From Algisphaera agarilytica (GTDB lineage: Bacteria > Planctomycetota > Phycisphaerae > Phycisphaerales > Phycisphaeraceae), in assembly GCF_014207595.1 (NCBI RefSeq), contig NZ_JACHGY010000001.1:1240001-1304000 (forward strand): a stretch of DNA of 64,000 nucleotides. The letters are read 5' to 3'. Within the stretch, counting starts at the first letter, position 1, and each line of letters begins with the position of its first letter. A program made the translations under genes and the position numbers. The notes under the pieces are model-generated. The model was given only the letters and a program-made list of their open reading frames with translations. It did not search any database and was not told the DNA's origin. This document shows positions 8,058 to 17,206 of the stretch, one piece after another.

Positions 8058-9697
8058 ACGCGCTGCGTCCGGTTCAACCGCGGGGGTTCTCGCTGCTGGA
8101 GATGGTGATCAGCCTCGCGGTGATCGCGGTGCTGTTGGTGGGGATGTCCTCGGCGATCGTGCTGGCGTCTCGTGCGCTGCCGGGCCAGGGCACTGCGGCA
8201 GGGGCCACCGTCCAAACCACGCGTGCCCTGCACCAGCTCCGCGACGATCTGCACGCCGCCACCGAACTGCTCAACCGCACCGCGACCTCGGTCACCCTCA
8301 ACCTGCCCGACCGCGACGGCGATGGCCGACCCGAGGTCATCACCTACGCCTGGGCGAACAGCTCCGGCCAGCCGCTGACCCGCACCGTGAACCAAGGCTC
8401 GGCGGTGACGCTCCTCGACAACGTCCACAGCTTCAACCTGGCCTACACCACGACCAGCCAGGACCAGGTGTACCCGGGCATCGTGACGCGCTCCGCGGAA
8501 GTCGAATTTTCGAGCTACGACAAAGACAGCGCCGACACCCGACAACTCAACGACAACAATCCGATCGGGTTCCGCTTCACCCCCACGCTCCCCGCCTCGA
8601 CCGTGAACTGGTACGTCACGAGGGTGCTGATGCGGACTTCGGCCCACGGCAACGACAACGGCCAGGCCACCTTTACCCTGAGCGGATGGGATACCGGCGT
8701 TGGGCCCGACGGCAACATCCGCGAGGCGTTGGATATCCCCGAAACCCAGCTCGACCAATCCGGCAACTGGGCCCAGATCGAGTTTGCCGGCACCAACAGC
8801 TACACCCCCGGCGAAACCGCAGCGCTCACGTTGACCAACTCGGGCTCCGCCACCGCCGCCAACATCACCTGGGACAACATGGGCATCCCCGCCAACGCCC
8901 ACCGGTCCAGCGACGGGGGATCGACCTGGGAGATCAGCCTCGTCACGGGGGCGGTCGAGCATTTTGTCTACGGCACCTACGACTCCGCCGGCGACGATTG
9001 GACCTACACCCGCAGCTTCGTCACCGATCTGCAGATCACACTGTCTCACGCGGATCACCCGACCACCTCACACGATTTGCATCTGCCCTTGCCCAATGCG
9101 CCCGAAGCCGTGGATGAGCTCTGGGAGGCCGACTTCAACGCCGACCCGACCACGCTCGATTTGGACGACGACGGCTCCGCGGACTGGCAAGGCAATCCCA
9201 CCTTCGATACCGCCGGGCTAAGTGGCGGGGCGTGGACCGTGAGCGAGACGCTCAAGCTGGTCAACCAGCAGACACCCTCGGCACCCGTACGCCTTGAGGC
9301 CTGGCTGCAAGACACCACCGACAACAGCCTCGGTGGCGGACTCGAATTCCGACTTAGCGACGGGGTACGTGAAGCCGCGTTGATTGTCGGCATCTCACTG
9401 ACCGGCAGCCAGCAGTTGGTTTCGCTCTACAGCAAAGACGCAGACAACCAACTAACCACCCTGGGCAAGCACACCCTTGCGTCCAGCGAACCCGCGAGAG
9501 TCCGGCTCACCACCAACCCCAACACGAATACCGTGGCCTTCGAGGTCGATGACCAAATCATCGGCAGCTACCTCTACGTCGCCGACGGGAACCTGACCCA
9601 CAACATGCTCCAGCCGTACCTCGCTTCAGGCGAAACCGGCATCCGCTACCAGCACCTCCGCGTGAACATCGGCGGCAGCGCCACCTTGCCCAAGTAA
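8054..9697 (+). CDS. oversized minor pseudopilin with C-terminal jelly-roll-like domain
   Basis: The N-terminus is a prepilin: RG/FSLLEMVISLAVIAVLLVGM, with Glu5. GspJ-type proteins average about 200 residues, but this one has 547. After a GspJ/GspI-like region (to about residue 130) come two beta-rich segments. The first, about 140-330, contains many Asn, Thr and Asp. The second, about 355-540, opens with DLDDDGSADW and continues with LEFRLSDG, VSLYSKDADNQ and VAFEVDDQIIGSY. That reads like a LamG/concanavalin-type jelly roll. The start overlaps the previous gene. It probably sits at the pilus tip and may bind a ligand; the ligand is unknown. Confidence 0.82.
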   Translation: MNALRPVQPRGFSLLEMVISLAVIAVLLVGMSSAIVLASRALPGQGTAAGATVQTTRALHQLRDDLHAATELLNRTATSVTLNLPDRDGDGRPEVITYAWANSSGQPLTRTVNQGSAVTLLDNVHSFNLAYTTTSQDQVYPGIVTRSAEVEFSSYDKDSADTRQLNDNNPIGFRFTPTLPASTVNWYVTRVLMRTSAHGNDNGQATFTLSGWDTGVGPDGNIREALDIPETQLDQSGNWAQIEFAGTNSYTPGETAALTLTNSGSATAANITWDNMGIPANAHRSSDGGSTWEISLVTGAVEHFVYGTYDSAGDDWTYTRSFVTDLQITLSHADHPTTSHDLHLPLPNAPEAVDELWEADFNADPTTLDLDDDGSADWQGNPTFDTAGLSGGAWTVSETLKLVNQQTPSAPVRLEAWLQDTTDNSLGGGLEFRLSDGVREAALIVGISLTGSQQLVSLYSKDADNQLTTLGKHTLASSEPARVRLTTNPNTNTVAFEVDDQIIGSYLYVADGNLTHNMLQPYLASGETGIRYQHLRVNIGGSATLPK

Positions 9698-9735
9698 ACC
9701 CCGCCCTCGCCACCTTGTACCAGCCAAGCCGAAAC

Positions 9736-10275
9736 ATGAAACCGTATCGCACCCACTCCCAACAACCCGCGTTCTCGCTCGTCGAGACCGCCATCGCGAC
9801 CCTTTTGGTCGGCGGGTTGTTTGTCGTGGCGATGAACATGGTCGGGGCTTCGCGGATCACCCAATCGCGATACGCCGATCGGGAACAAGCGATCATCCTC
9901 GCCGAGGACATGCTCAATGAAATCCTGGCGCTGCCGTACGAAGACCCCGAGGGCGGGATCGTGTTCGGCATCGAGCTGGGCGAGCTGCTTGGCCTGCGGT
10001 CGTCCCTCGACGACATCGACGACTACCACCAGTTTTCACAGTCCCCACCCGCCGACGCCCAGGGCAAAGCCATACCCGGGGCGGACCGGTTCACCCGCGA
10101 GGTATTGGTGTATTGGGTTGAGGCGGATTCACCCGCGGTGCCCCATCCTTCAGAAACCGGCGTGAAACGCGTGGTCGTGCAGGTCTCCATCGGCGAAAAG
10201 AAACTCGCACAACTCGCGGGCCTCGCCACCTCGGCCTGGCCCGAAGTCACCGCGATGACCGAGGGCACGCCATGA
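9736..10275 (+). CDS. minor pseudopilin, GspI/PilV-like
   Basis: This 179-residue prepilin-like protein has the N-terminal segment FSLVETAIATLLVGGLFVVAMNM. The residue before Phe is Ala rather than the usual Gly of the peptidase site (QQPA/FSLVE), which is a tolerated variant. Glu5 is present. The C-terminal part is a short mixed domain. I used the ATG at 9736; an upstream TTG at 9715 is also in frame. Its stop overlaps the start of the next gene (10272), so translation is coupled. Confidence 0.84.
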   Translation: MKPYRTHSQQPAFSLVETAIATLLVGGLFVVAMNMVGASRITQSRYADREQAIILAEDMLNEILALPYEDPEGGIVFGIELGELLGLRSSLDDIDDYHQFSQSPPADAQGKAIPGADRFTREVLVYWVEADSPAVPHPSETGVKRVVVQVSIGEKKLAQLAGLATSAWPEVTAMTEGTP

Positions 10276-10745
10276 ACCCAACACGCGCACAACATGCAAC
10301 CGCAAATGCGCGGCAACGCGGCTCGGCCCTGGTCCTGGTCCTGGCGGTCAGCTCGATCGTGGGCGTGATCGGGTTGTCTGCGCTGATGGCGGTCCGGCTG
10401 CAGAACACGGACATCGAGACCCGTGCCGACGCGGTGCAGGCTCAGCAATTCGCCGACAGCATGCTCCGGGTGATCCACACCCGCCTCACCAACAACAGCA
10501 GCTGGCGTACGACGCACACCCACGACACCTGGACCTCCAACGAGGTGATCGCCCAGGGCGGCTTCATGCGGTACGTGATCCGGGACGAGGGCGACAGCGA
10601 TCTCGCCGACGCCGACACCGACCCCGCTCGGCTGGTGGTCCGGGTGAAGTACGGCGACGCCGTGCGTCTGGCCAGCCTGCAGATCAGCGGGGTAACACCT
10701 ACAGAAGTCATCCGCGGCAGCTACCGGCGAGAACTCGATCAATAA
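10272..10745 (+). CDS. PilX/GspK-like pilus assembly protein
   Basis: This 157-residue protein starts with a basic leader and RGSALVLVLAVSSIVGVIGLSALMAV. This is the N-terminal helix style of the PilX/GspK class, in which the Glu5-containing motif is replaced by a GSAL-type start. Such proteins form the tip complex with GspI and GspJ types. It is the last gene of the first pilus operon. It is short compared with GspK (about 300 residues) and with the 859-residue relative at 40205. Confidence 0.75.
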   Translation: MNPTRAQHATANARQRGSALVLVLAVSSIVGVIGLSALMAVRLQNTDIETRADAVQAQQFADSMLRVIHTRLTNNSSWRTTHTHDTWTSNEVIAQGGFMRYVIRDEGDSDLADADTDPARLVVRVKYGDAVRLASLQISGVTPTEVIRGSYRRELDQ

Positions 10746-10808
10746 TCCGGGTTTGTGCTGAATCCGTTGCCGCCCCTGGCCGATCTTGCATATCGGAGTG
10801 TGTATTTA

Positions 10809-11198
10809 ATGATGAGCGATAAGCCCACCATCCTGATCGCCGACGACGAGACCCACATTGTCTACATCGTCGAGGCCAAGCTACTCAAAGCCGGCTACGA
10901 CGTCGTCGTTGCACGCAACGGTGAAGAAGCACTTAAGCGTGCCCTTGAGCACCGCCCGGCGTTGGCGATTACCGATCTGAACATGCCGGTGATGGATGGC
11001 TTGCAGTTCAGCGTTGCGCTGCGTGCCGAGGCCAAAACCGCTGAAATCCCCGTGATTATGCTCACCGGCCGGGGCCACACCGTGCCAGAGCAAGACCTGG
11101 CACAGACCAACATCTGCCATCTCGAATCCAAGCCGTTCAGCGCCAAGCACCTGCTTTCACTGGTGCAAGACGTCCTGGCTCAGCGTCAGGCCGCCTGA
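10809..11198 (+). CDS. single-domain response regulator (CheY-like)
   Basis: This stand-alone receiver of about 129 residues has the acidic pocket IADDE, the phospho-acceptor Asp in ITDLNMPVMDG, the Thr of MLTG and the Lys of ESKPFS. All functional positions are present and there is no output domain. It therefore acts by protein-protein contact. I chose the first of two adjacent ATGs because GGAG (10795-10798) is 10 bases upstream. Its position after the pilus operon suggests control of pilus function, and the kinase at the left edge could be its partner. Both are inference. Confidence 0.93.
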   Translation: MMSDKPTILIADDETHIVYIVEAKLLKAGYDVVVARNGEEALKRALEHRPALAITDLNMPVMDGLQFSVALRAEAKTAEIPVIMLTGRGHTVPEQDLAQTNICHLESKPFSAKHLLSLVQDVLAQRQAA

Positions 11199-11361
11199 CC
11201 CCATTTCTCACTTTCGCCAACTTATCTTCTGCCGGTTATCCCCTGCGCATCCCTTGGCCCAGCCGAGCTCGCGTGGTAGACTTTTCTGCTCAATAACAGT
11301 TCCGATTTGTTCTTGAGTCGGCCGCTCACCGCCGACTTTTCCTCGACGCAGGACCCCTACC

Positions 11362-12507
11362 TTGGCTCAAGTCACGATCAAAGATGTCGTCAAGACCTAC
11401 CCCGGCAACGTCACCGCCGTGAAGGGCATCAACCTCGAAATCGCCGACGGCGAATTCATGGTGCTCGTCGGCCCGTCGGGTTGCGGTAAGTCGACCACGC
11501 TCCGCATGACCGCGGGTCTCGAAGAGATCACCGGCGGCACCATCAGCATCGGCGACCGCGTCGTCAACGACGTGCCCCCCAAAGACCGCGACATCGCCAT
11601 GGTCTTCCAGAACTACGCGCTCTACCCGCACATGACCGTGTACAAGAACATGGCCTTCGGCCTGAAGCTGCGCAAGTTCCCCAAGGCCGAGATCGACAAG
11701 CGCGTCCGCGAGGCCGCCGAGATCTTGGGCATCACCCAACTGCTCGACCGCAAACCCAAAGCGTTGTCGGGCGGTCAGCGTCAACGTGTCGCGCTCGGCC
11801 GGGCGATCGTCCGTGACCCCGCGGTGTTCCTCTTCGACGAGCCGCTGTCCAACCTCGACGCCAAGCTGCGTGTCGAGACGCGTGCGGAGATCAAACGCCT
11901 GCACAAGCGCCTGACCACCACCACAATCTACGTGACCCACGACCAGGAAGAGGCGATGACGCTGGGCGACCGCGTCTGCGTTATGTCCGAAGGTTTGATC
12001 CAGCAGTGCGACACGCCGATCACCGTGTACGACCGCCCGGTCAACCGCTTCGTCGCGGCGTTCCTCGGCACCCCGCCGATGAACTTCTTTGATGGCCAAC
12101 TCGTCGCTGAGAACGGCGGCACCTGGTTCAAGTCCAACCACGGCGTTAGCGTCGAACTCACCGGCCACCACGCCGAATTGGCCGCGGGCAAGGTCGGCAG
12201 CGAAGTCGTCATGGGCGTCCGCCCCGAAGGCATGTTCCTCCGCCCCACCGAGTTCGCCAGCACCGAGTCGCAAACGGTCAACATGACCGTCGACGTCACC
12301 GAGCCGCTGGGCAACACCATGGACGTGTTCCTCTCCAACGCGACCAACGGCGAAGGCGACCGCGCCACCGCCCGCGTCAAGGCCGAGCCGCTCGAAGAAA
12401 ACGCGTCGGTCAAGGTCTACCTCGACCAATCGAAGATCCACTACTTCGAGCCCGGTAAGTTCGGCGTCAACCTCACGCTGCCCGAACTGGCCGGCGTCGG
12501 GGCGTAA
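11362..12507 (+). CDS. ugpC: ABC transporter ATP-binding protein, UgpC/MsmK/MalK family
   Basis: This 381-residue sugar-importer ATPase has Walker [10 protein letters not shown] (residues 37-45), a Q-loop [10 protein letters not shown], signature LSGGQRQR, Walker B VFLFDEP and an H-loop [12 protein letters not shown]-type regulatory domain follows from about residue 240. It starts with TTG (protein [11 protein letters not shown]), which matches family N-termini. No permease or binding-protein genes are nearby. As in other bacteria, one such ATPase may energise several sugar importers. A terminator follows at 12531. The specific substrate cannot be read from the sequence. Confidence 0.93.
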   Translation: MAQVTIKDVVKTYPGNVTAVKGINLEIADGEFMVLVGPSGCGKSTTLRMTAGLEEITGGTISIGDRVVNDVPPKDRDIAMVFQNYALYPHMTVYKNMAFGLKLRKFPKAEIDKRVREAAEILGITQLLDRKPKALSGGQRQRVALGRAIVRDPAVFLFDEPLSNLDAKLRVETRAEIKRLHKRLTTTTIYVTHDQEEAMTLGDRVCVMSEGLIQQCDTPITVYDRPVNRFVAAFLGTPPMNFFDGQLVAENGGTWFKSNHGVSVELTGHHAELAAGKVGSEVVMGVRPEGMFLRPTEFASTESQTVNMTVDVTEPLGNTMDVFLSNATNGEGDRATARVKAEPLEENASVKVYLDQSKIHYFEPGKFGVNLTLPELAGVGA

Positions 12508-12530
12508 GCCTGGTTCCAACTGATCTCATC

Positions 12531-12562
12531 AAAGCCCGCGTTTCCCGACGCGGGCTTTTTCT
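12531..12562. terminator. bidirectional terminator between ugpC and the radical-SAM gene
   Basis: Stem AAAGCCCGCG (12531-12540) pairs with CGCGGGCTTT (12549-12558), with T-rich flank on the plus strand and A-rich start on the other. It lies between the convergent genes ending at 12507 and 12571. Confidence 0.85.
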
Positions 12563-12570
12563 TGCGCCGC

Positions 12571-14028
12571 TCACCGCCGTTTTTTGCGGGTTTTCACCCG
12601 CGGCTTGCGCGAATTCCGCGGCATGATCGACGAAGGCGCCTCGGCGGGCGGGATGTCGCCGCGCTGGATATATCCCGCGAGCCACTCCAGCCGCGGCATC
12701 GCGTGGGCGAAGAACATGCGGTACCCCGAGCAGAGCGCACTGGGCGCCGGCCGACTCCCGCGCACCGGGCGGTGCTTCGGGCATCCGCCGTTGCACACCC
12801 GGCGGAAATCGCACGAACGACACATCGCGCCGTGCTCCTGCTTCCGGCGGGCGAACGTCTCGAAACGCGGCGAATCCAGCCGACTCATCCAGTCGGTGTC
12901 GAGCGGCGCAGCGTCCCCGGGCTCAGACGGGTCGAGCTTTTGTCCGTTGCAGGTCAACGACACGGGCGGCGAGACCTGTCCGAGCCCCCAGTTGGGTTCC
13001 ACGAAGTGGTCGCAGCCGTAGACGCTGCCGTCGTGTTCGAGGGTGACTTGGCCCGCACAGGTGTTGCCGAGGGTGCACTCGGTCGAGTACCCGCGGGCCA
13101 GGATGCTGAGCACCGCGTCGAACATGCGGACCGACACGCGGTGTCGGTGATGGGCGAACCAGTCGTCGAACACGTGGATGAGGAACCGGCCGTACGCCTC
13201 GCCGGGTGGGGAGAAGTCAGCGGTCTTCCAAGCGTGGTCTCCCGTGGCGTCGGGATCATGCACCCACTCGACCGCGGGGATGAACTGGATCCAATCGGTC
13301 CGCAGCGCCATGAGCTGACGCCAAACCTCGCGCGGCCGAGTGACGTTGCGGTCGTTGAGCACGACCAAGAGGTTGTGCTCCACCTTGTGCTTCTGCAGGA
13401 TCGCCCGGCCGTCGAGCACACGCTGATACGTGCCGCGCTGCTGACGGTCTTTGCGGTAGTGGTCGTGGTCGCGCAAGAGCCCGTCGAGCGACAAGCCGAC
13501 GAGGAACTGGTGCTGATGGAGGAACGCGCCCCAGTCGTCGTTGAGCCGCGTGCCGTTGGTCTGCAGCGCGTGGTTGACGGTTTGGCCGGGGCGTCGATGC
13601 TTCTCGACCAACTCGATCATCTTCTTGAACCACGGCAAACCCGCGAGCGTAGGCTCACCGCCCTGCCAGGCGATCGAGACCTCCGCCGCCGCCTCGGGCA
13701 GGTAGCCCGCCAACACACTCTCCAACACGTCGAGCGACATCCGCTTGGCCGGGGCCTCGTAGCCCTGGGCCACCGGCAGGTAGTAGCAGTAGTCACACGC
13801 CAGGTTGCACGTCGCCCCGACGGGCTTGAGCATGATCGTGGTCCGCCGAGGGGAGAGGCCCTGGGAGACCCCGGGCGTGGCGGAGAAGTTGAACGGCCCG
13901 CCCCCCAAGGCGTCTTCATCGAACCGTGCCCCGCGGTCACCGGGTGCGGCGTTCATCTCCATCCCGGAGAACCCGGGGGTTTCGGAGTCGGGCGTGAAAG
14001 TCACTTCGTCAGAAAAAGTCCAAGCCAT
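12571..14028 (-). CDS. radical-SAM/SPASM enzyme, anaerobic sulfatase-maturase-like
   Basis: This protein has 485 residues. The SAM-cluster motif CNLACDYCYY has its cysteines at 74, 78 and 81, and the SAM-contacting GGEPTL motif follows. The C-terminal SPASM region has the cysteine series C-TLGNTC, GCDH, CRSCDFRRVCNGGCPKHR and LCSGYR, all typical of anSME. Those enzymes oxidise an active-site Cys or Ser of sulfatases to formylglycine. Unusual features are a hydrophilic N-terminal extension of about 60 residues and a basic tail (KPRVKTRKKRR). No sulfatase lies in the window. It is divergent from the agarase, so algal sulfated-glycan use is a plausible setting. Confidence 0.88.
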   Translation of the reverse strand: MAWTFSDEVTFTPDSETPGFSGMEMNAAPGDRGARFDEDALGGGPFNFSATPGVSQGLSPRRTTIMLKPVGATCNLACDYCYYLPVAQGYEAPAKRMSLDVLESVLAGYLPEAAAEVSIAWQGGEPTLAGLPWFKKMIELVEKHRRPGQTVNHALQTNGTRLNDDWGAFLHQHQFLVGLSLDGLLRDHDHYRKDRQQRGTYQRVLDGRAILQKHKVEHNLLVVLNDRNVTRPREVWRQLMALRTDWIQFIPAVEWVHDPDATGDHAWKTADFSPPGEAYGRFLIHVFDDWFAHHRHRVSVRMFDAVLSILARGYSTECTLGNTCAGQVTLEHDGSVYGCDHFVEPNWGLGQVSPPVSLTCNGQKLDPSEPGDAAPLDTDWMSRLDSPRFETFARRKQEHGAMCRSCDFRRVCNGGCPKHRPVRGSRPAPSALCSGYRMFFAHAMPRLEWLAGYIQRGDIPPAEAPSSIMPRNSRKPRVKTRKKRR

Positions 14029-14253
14029 TTCGTAAGCGTAACGCAGAAAAACAACGCAACAAGCGGTAGTTTTTTTGTGCGGTTTGCGGGGTCAGCCCGA
14101 ATTGTCGCGGTTCAAGGACCGCAGTCGCGGTCGTCCCACAACCGTGAAAACCGCTGCTCCGAGCGATCAAAACGGCCCAAAGCGGCGTAGGATGCTGGAG
14201 AATCGACCAGAAAACCCTAGCTTGATCTTGCGCCAATTTGTATATTGTTGACA

Positions 14254-15159
14254 ATGAAACGCCTGCCCCTCCTTACCGTTCTGGCCGTCCTGACTTTCCC
14301 CGCTACTGCCCAAGACTGGAAAGATGTGCCCATCCCCGTTGATCCGGGCGAAGGCATGGTCTGGGAGCTGCAGGAAAACGTCTCGGACGACTTCAACTAC
14401 GACGCCCCGGCCGACAACAAGGGGCCGAAGTTCACCCAACGCTGGGACGACTGGTACCACAACCAGTGGACCGGCCCGGGCCTGACCCTGTGGCAGCGTG
14501 ACCACGTCGAAGTGAAGGACGGCATGCTCACCTTCTCCGCCAGCCGGGCGAAAGACGGCAAGAGCGTGCACCTGGGCTGCGTGTCGTCCAACGAGCAGGT
14601 GATCTACCCGCTGTACATCGAAGGCCGGGCGCGGGTGCACGACTCCGTGCTCGCCTGTGCACTCTGGCTGCTGAGCGCCGACGACACCCGCGAGATCGAC
14701 TTCATGGAAGCCTACGGTGCCGACACCGCATCCGGGGCCAAGAAAGACAAGAGGGACCAGACCTGGTTCTCCCACCGCATGCACGTCAGCCACCACATGT
14801 TCATCCGCCAGCCGTTCCAGGACTACCAGCCCAAGGACGCCGGCTCGTGGATCTACAAAGACACGCCGTGGCGCGAAGAGTTCCACACCTACGGCGTGTA
14901 CTGGCGCGACCCCTGGCACCTCGAGTACTACATCGACGGCGAACTCGTCCGCACCGTCTCGGGCCCCGACATCATCGACCCCCACGGCTACACCAACGGC
15001 GGAGGCCTCAACCTTCCGATGGACATCATCATCGACAACGAAGACCACGACTGGCGCTCGAACAACGGCGTCACCCCCACCGACAAAGAACTCGCCAAGT
15101 ACGACGATCACCCCTTCCAGGTCGATTGGATCCGGGCGTATAAGCCGGTGAAGAAATAA
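14254..15159 (+). CDS. secreted GH16 beta-agarase
   Basis: This 301-residue enzyme has an N-terminal signal peptide (MKRLPLLTVLAVLTFPATAQ). The GH16 catalytic motif EIDFME gives Glu147 as nucleophile, Asp149 as helper and Glu152 as acid/base. The N-terminal WELQENVSDDFNY, the RWDDWYHNQWTGPGLT segment and the late GGGLNLPMDIIIDNEDHDWR are characteristic of GH16 agarases. These cleave beta-1,4 bonds of agarose. No carbohydrate-binding module or sorting signal follows the catalytic domain, so the protein should be soluble. ATG 14254 is preferred over TTG 14245. There is no Shine-Dalgarno sequence, and a TATATT box lies at 14241-14246. Porphyranase activity cannot be excluded. Confidence 0.9.
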   Translation: MKRLPLLTVLAVLTFPATAQDWKDVPIPVDPGEGMVWELQENVSDDFNYDAPADNKGPKFTQRWDDWYHNQWTGPGLTLWQRDHVEVKDGMLTFSASRAKDGKSVHLGCVSSNEQVIYPLYIEGRARVHDSVLACALWLLSADDTREIDFMEAYGADTASGAKKDKRDQTWFSHRMHVSHHMFIRQPFQDYQPKDAGSWIYKDTPWREEFHTYGVYWRDPWHLEYYIDGELVRTVSGPDIIDPHGYTNGGGLNLPMDIIIDNEDHDWRSNNGVTPTDKELAKYDDHPFQVDWIRAYKPVKK

Positions 15160-15190
15160 ACTGACAGCAAGCCGATTATTTAAAACCTAT

Positions 15191-15222
15191 AACACCGAAA
15201 CCTATTTGGTTTCGGTGTTTTT
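15191..15222. terminator. bidirectional terminator after the agarase
   Basis: A perfect 12-bp stem AACACCGAAACC (15191-15202) / GGTTTCGGTGTT (15208-15219) with a 5-base loop and T-run. It overlaps the stop codon of the minus-strand gene at 15202 and can serve both convergent genes. Confidence 0.9.
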
Positions 15223-15591
15223 ACTTGTGCCGACAAAACCTTCGCAGAAAAACTCGTAACACGGACCATCATCAAAACAGGTGAGCAAGTGTTTCAGCTC
15301 AACCGACTGATTATGGGCGTTATGCCATTTGTCTGATCGCATTTGGATGGCTGTCAATTCTTCGGTCTTGCCAAGATCGACAATAGAGTCGTAAGCCAAG
15401 TGAACCATTTCTGCGGTTAAGGACGGCGTATAGAAACACCGGTACGCAACAACACCTTGAAATCGAAGTTTTGCGGATTGACCATCCTCACCCGTCAGGC
15501 TCAATTCGATTTCACGCCTTAGGAGCGTCCGAAATTGCGCACCCGATCCACTGCTTGAAGGAAAATCCAACTTAAACAGCTTCTCCGGCAT
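15202..15591 (-). CDS. hypothetical protein, 129 residues
   Basis: I do not recognise this protein. It reads as a soluble alpha/beta domain without signal peptide or membrane segment. The sequence includes LFKLDFPSSSGSGAQFRTLL, SLTGEDGQSAKLRFQGVVAY and a Cys/Phe-rich C-terminus (CFDDGPCYEFFCEGFV). The coding DNA is clearly richer in A and T than the neighbours, which hints at separate ancestry. It ends inside a terminator stem and lies directly upstream of lpd on the same strand, 18 bases away, so the two could be co-transcribed. Confidence 0.7.
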   Translation of the reverse strand: MPEKLFKLDFPSSSGSGAQFRTLLRREIELSLTGEDGQSAKLRFQGVVAYRCFYTPSLTAEMVHLAYDSIVDLGKTEELTAIQMRSDKWHNAHNQSVELKHLLTCFDDGPCYEFFCEGFVGTSKNTETK

Positions 15592-15609
15592 GGCAGCTTC
15601 GCAAGGAAA

Positions 15610-17007
15610 TTAAATGTGGATGGCCCGACCCGCGACACCGAGGGCGGCTTCTTTGACCGCTTCGTTTAGCGTCGGGTGGGCGTGACATGCTCTTGCGATG
15701 TCTTCGCTGCTCGCGCCGAAGGCCATGGCGGTGGCGCATTCGGCGATGAGGTCACCGGCCGATTGGCCGAGGATGTGGACGCCCAGGACGCGGTCGGTTT
15801 CCTTGTCGGCGAGGACCTTGACGAAGCCATTGACCTCTTCGATCGCGCGGGCCCGGCCGTTGGCCATGAAGGGGAACTTGCCCTTGTTGTAGGCGATGCC
15901 CTCGGCCTTAAGTTCTTCTTCGCTCTTGCCGACGCTGGCGATCTCGGGGTGGGTGTAGACCACGCCGGGGACGGTGTTGTAGTCGATGTGGCCGTGGCCG
16001 GTGGCGATGATCTCGACACAGGCGACGCCTTCTTCCTCGGCCTTGTGCGCGAGCATCGGGCCGGGCACGACATCGCCCACGGCATACACGCCGGGCACGC
16101 TGGTCTTGAAGGTGCCGGGCTCGATCTCGATCTGGCCGCGGGCGTTGGGCGTGATGCCGATGTTTTCCAGGCCCAGGCCTTCGGTGTTGGGCTTGCGACC
16201 CACGGCCACGAGCACGCGGTCGGCCTCGACCGGGTCGGCCCCGTCGCGCTCGATGACCACGCCCTTCTTGGTGGTCTTCACGCCGGTGACTTTGCTGCCC
16301 AGCTCAAACTTGAGGCCCTGTTTCTTGAAGATCTTCAGGGCTTCCTTGGCGAGCTCGTCGTCCATGCCGGGGAAGATGCGGTCGAGGTATTCGAGGACGA
16401 CGACTTCGCTGCCCAGGCGGCGCCAGACGCTGCCGAGCTCGAGGCCGATGACACCCGCGCCGATGACCACGAGCTTCTTGGGCACCTTTTGGTAATCGAT
16501 CGCATCGGTCGAGGTGTCGACGAGGTCTTGCGACAGGTCGATGCCCGGGAGCGAGGCGGGAACCGAACCCGTGGCGATGAGCACGTGCTCGGCGGTGATC
16601 GTGTCGTCGCCGACGGTCACGGTTTTGTCGGCGTTGAAGGACGCGCTGCCGTGGTAGGCTTTGACCTTGTTTTTCTTGAACAGGGCGCTGATCCCGCCGG
16701 TGAGGGCTTTGACGACGCCGTCTTTGCGTTCGAGCATTTTTTCGAGGTCGAGTTTGACCGAGCCGACCTCGATGCCGTGGTCGGCGAAGTGGTGCATGGC
16801 GTCTTCGTACTTCTCGGAGGACTCGAGCAGCGCCTTGGACGGGATGCACCCAACACGGAGGCAGGTCCCGCCCATCGCGGCCTTGCCCGCCACCTGGCCC
16901 TTGTCGACGCAGGCGACGTCGAGCCCGAGTTGAGCGGCACGGATCGCGGCGACGTAGCCCGCGGGCCCGGCACCGATGACAAGAAGATCGTGGGTATGTT
17001 CAGCCAT
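15610..17007 (-). CDS. lpdA: dihydrolipoyl dehydrogenase (E3)
   Basis: This 465-residue flavoenzyme re-oxidises dihydrolipoamide for the 2-oxo acid dehydrogenase complexes. It has the FAD-binding IGAGPAGYVAA near the N-terminus and the redox-active pair in GGTCLRVGCIPSK (Cys49, Cys54). The NAD-binding IGAGVIGLELG and the C-terminal dimer region AHPTLNEAVKEA with the catalytic His and Glu are also present. I chose the ATG at 17007 because the frame extends upstream only as untranslated-looking sequence. Length and motifs are normal. It lies close to sucB and sucA, separated by two plus-strand genes, so it probably serves as their E3. Confidence 0.96.
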   Translation of the reverse strand: MAEHTHDLLVIGAGPAGYVAAIRAAQLGLDVACVDKGQVAGKAAMGGTCLRVGCIPSKALLESSEKYEDAMHHFADHGIEVGSVKLDLEKMLERKDGVVKALTGGISALFKKNKVKAYHGSASFNADKTVTVGDDTITAEHVLIATGSVPASLPGIDLSQDLVDTSTDAIDYQKVPKKLVVIGAGVIGLELGSVWRRLGSEVVVLEYLDRIFPGMDDELAKEALKIFKKQGLKFELGSKVTGVKTTKKGVVIERDGADPVEADRVLVAVGRKPNTEGLGLENIGITPNARGQIEIEPGTFKTSVPGVYAVGDVVPGPMLAHKAEEEGVACVEIIATGHGHIDYNTVPGVVYTHPEIASVGKSEEELKAEGIAYNKGKFPFMANGRARAIEEVNGFVKVLADKETDRVLGVHILGQSAGDLIAECATAMAFGASSEDIARACHAHPTLNEAVKEAALGVAGRAIHI

Positions 17008-17206
17008 GCCCGGAGTATATCCCCGGGCCCGTCGGGGTGGGCCCGTCAACGGGATGAAGTTATTTATCGGCCGCGGGAAGATTTCGCCTCCGCCGGGGGT
17101 TGTGTCTCCATCACCCCGATTCATGCAGGGACCGTCGCTCAGCCGGGCGGCGCGCCCCTTTCTTGTTGCGGTCTGTCCCCTTGGTCATTTTCGAAAGCGA
17201 ACTCAG

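Noticed and set aside
11326-12519. 397-codon minus-strand frame opposite the ABC ATPase
   Set aside because: All ABC ATPase motifs lie on the plus strand; this is an antisense shadow.
12562-14190. 542-codon plus-strand open frame opposite the radical-SAM gene
   Set aside because: It is the antisense shadow of a GC-rich gene with clear SPASM motifs; the frame has no recognisable domain.
15202-15591. AT-richer small gene as part of a genomic island or prophage
   Set aside because: No integrase, tRNA, direct repeats or other mobile genes lie nearby; only composition differs.
17005-17124. Longer lpd start at 17124
   Set aside because: The extra 39 residues lack conserved sequence; the ATG at 17007 gives the standard Lpd N-terminus.
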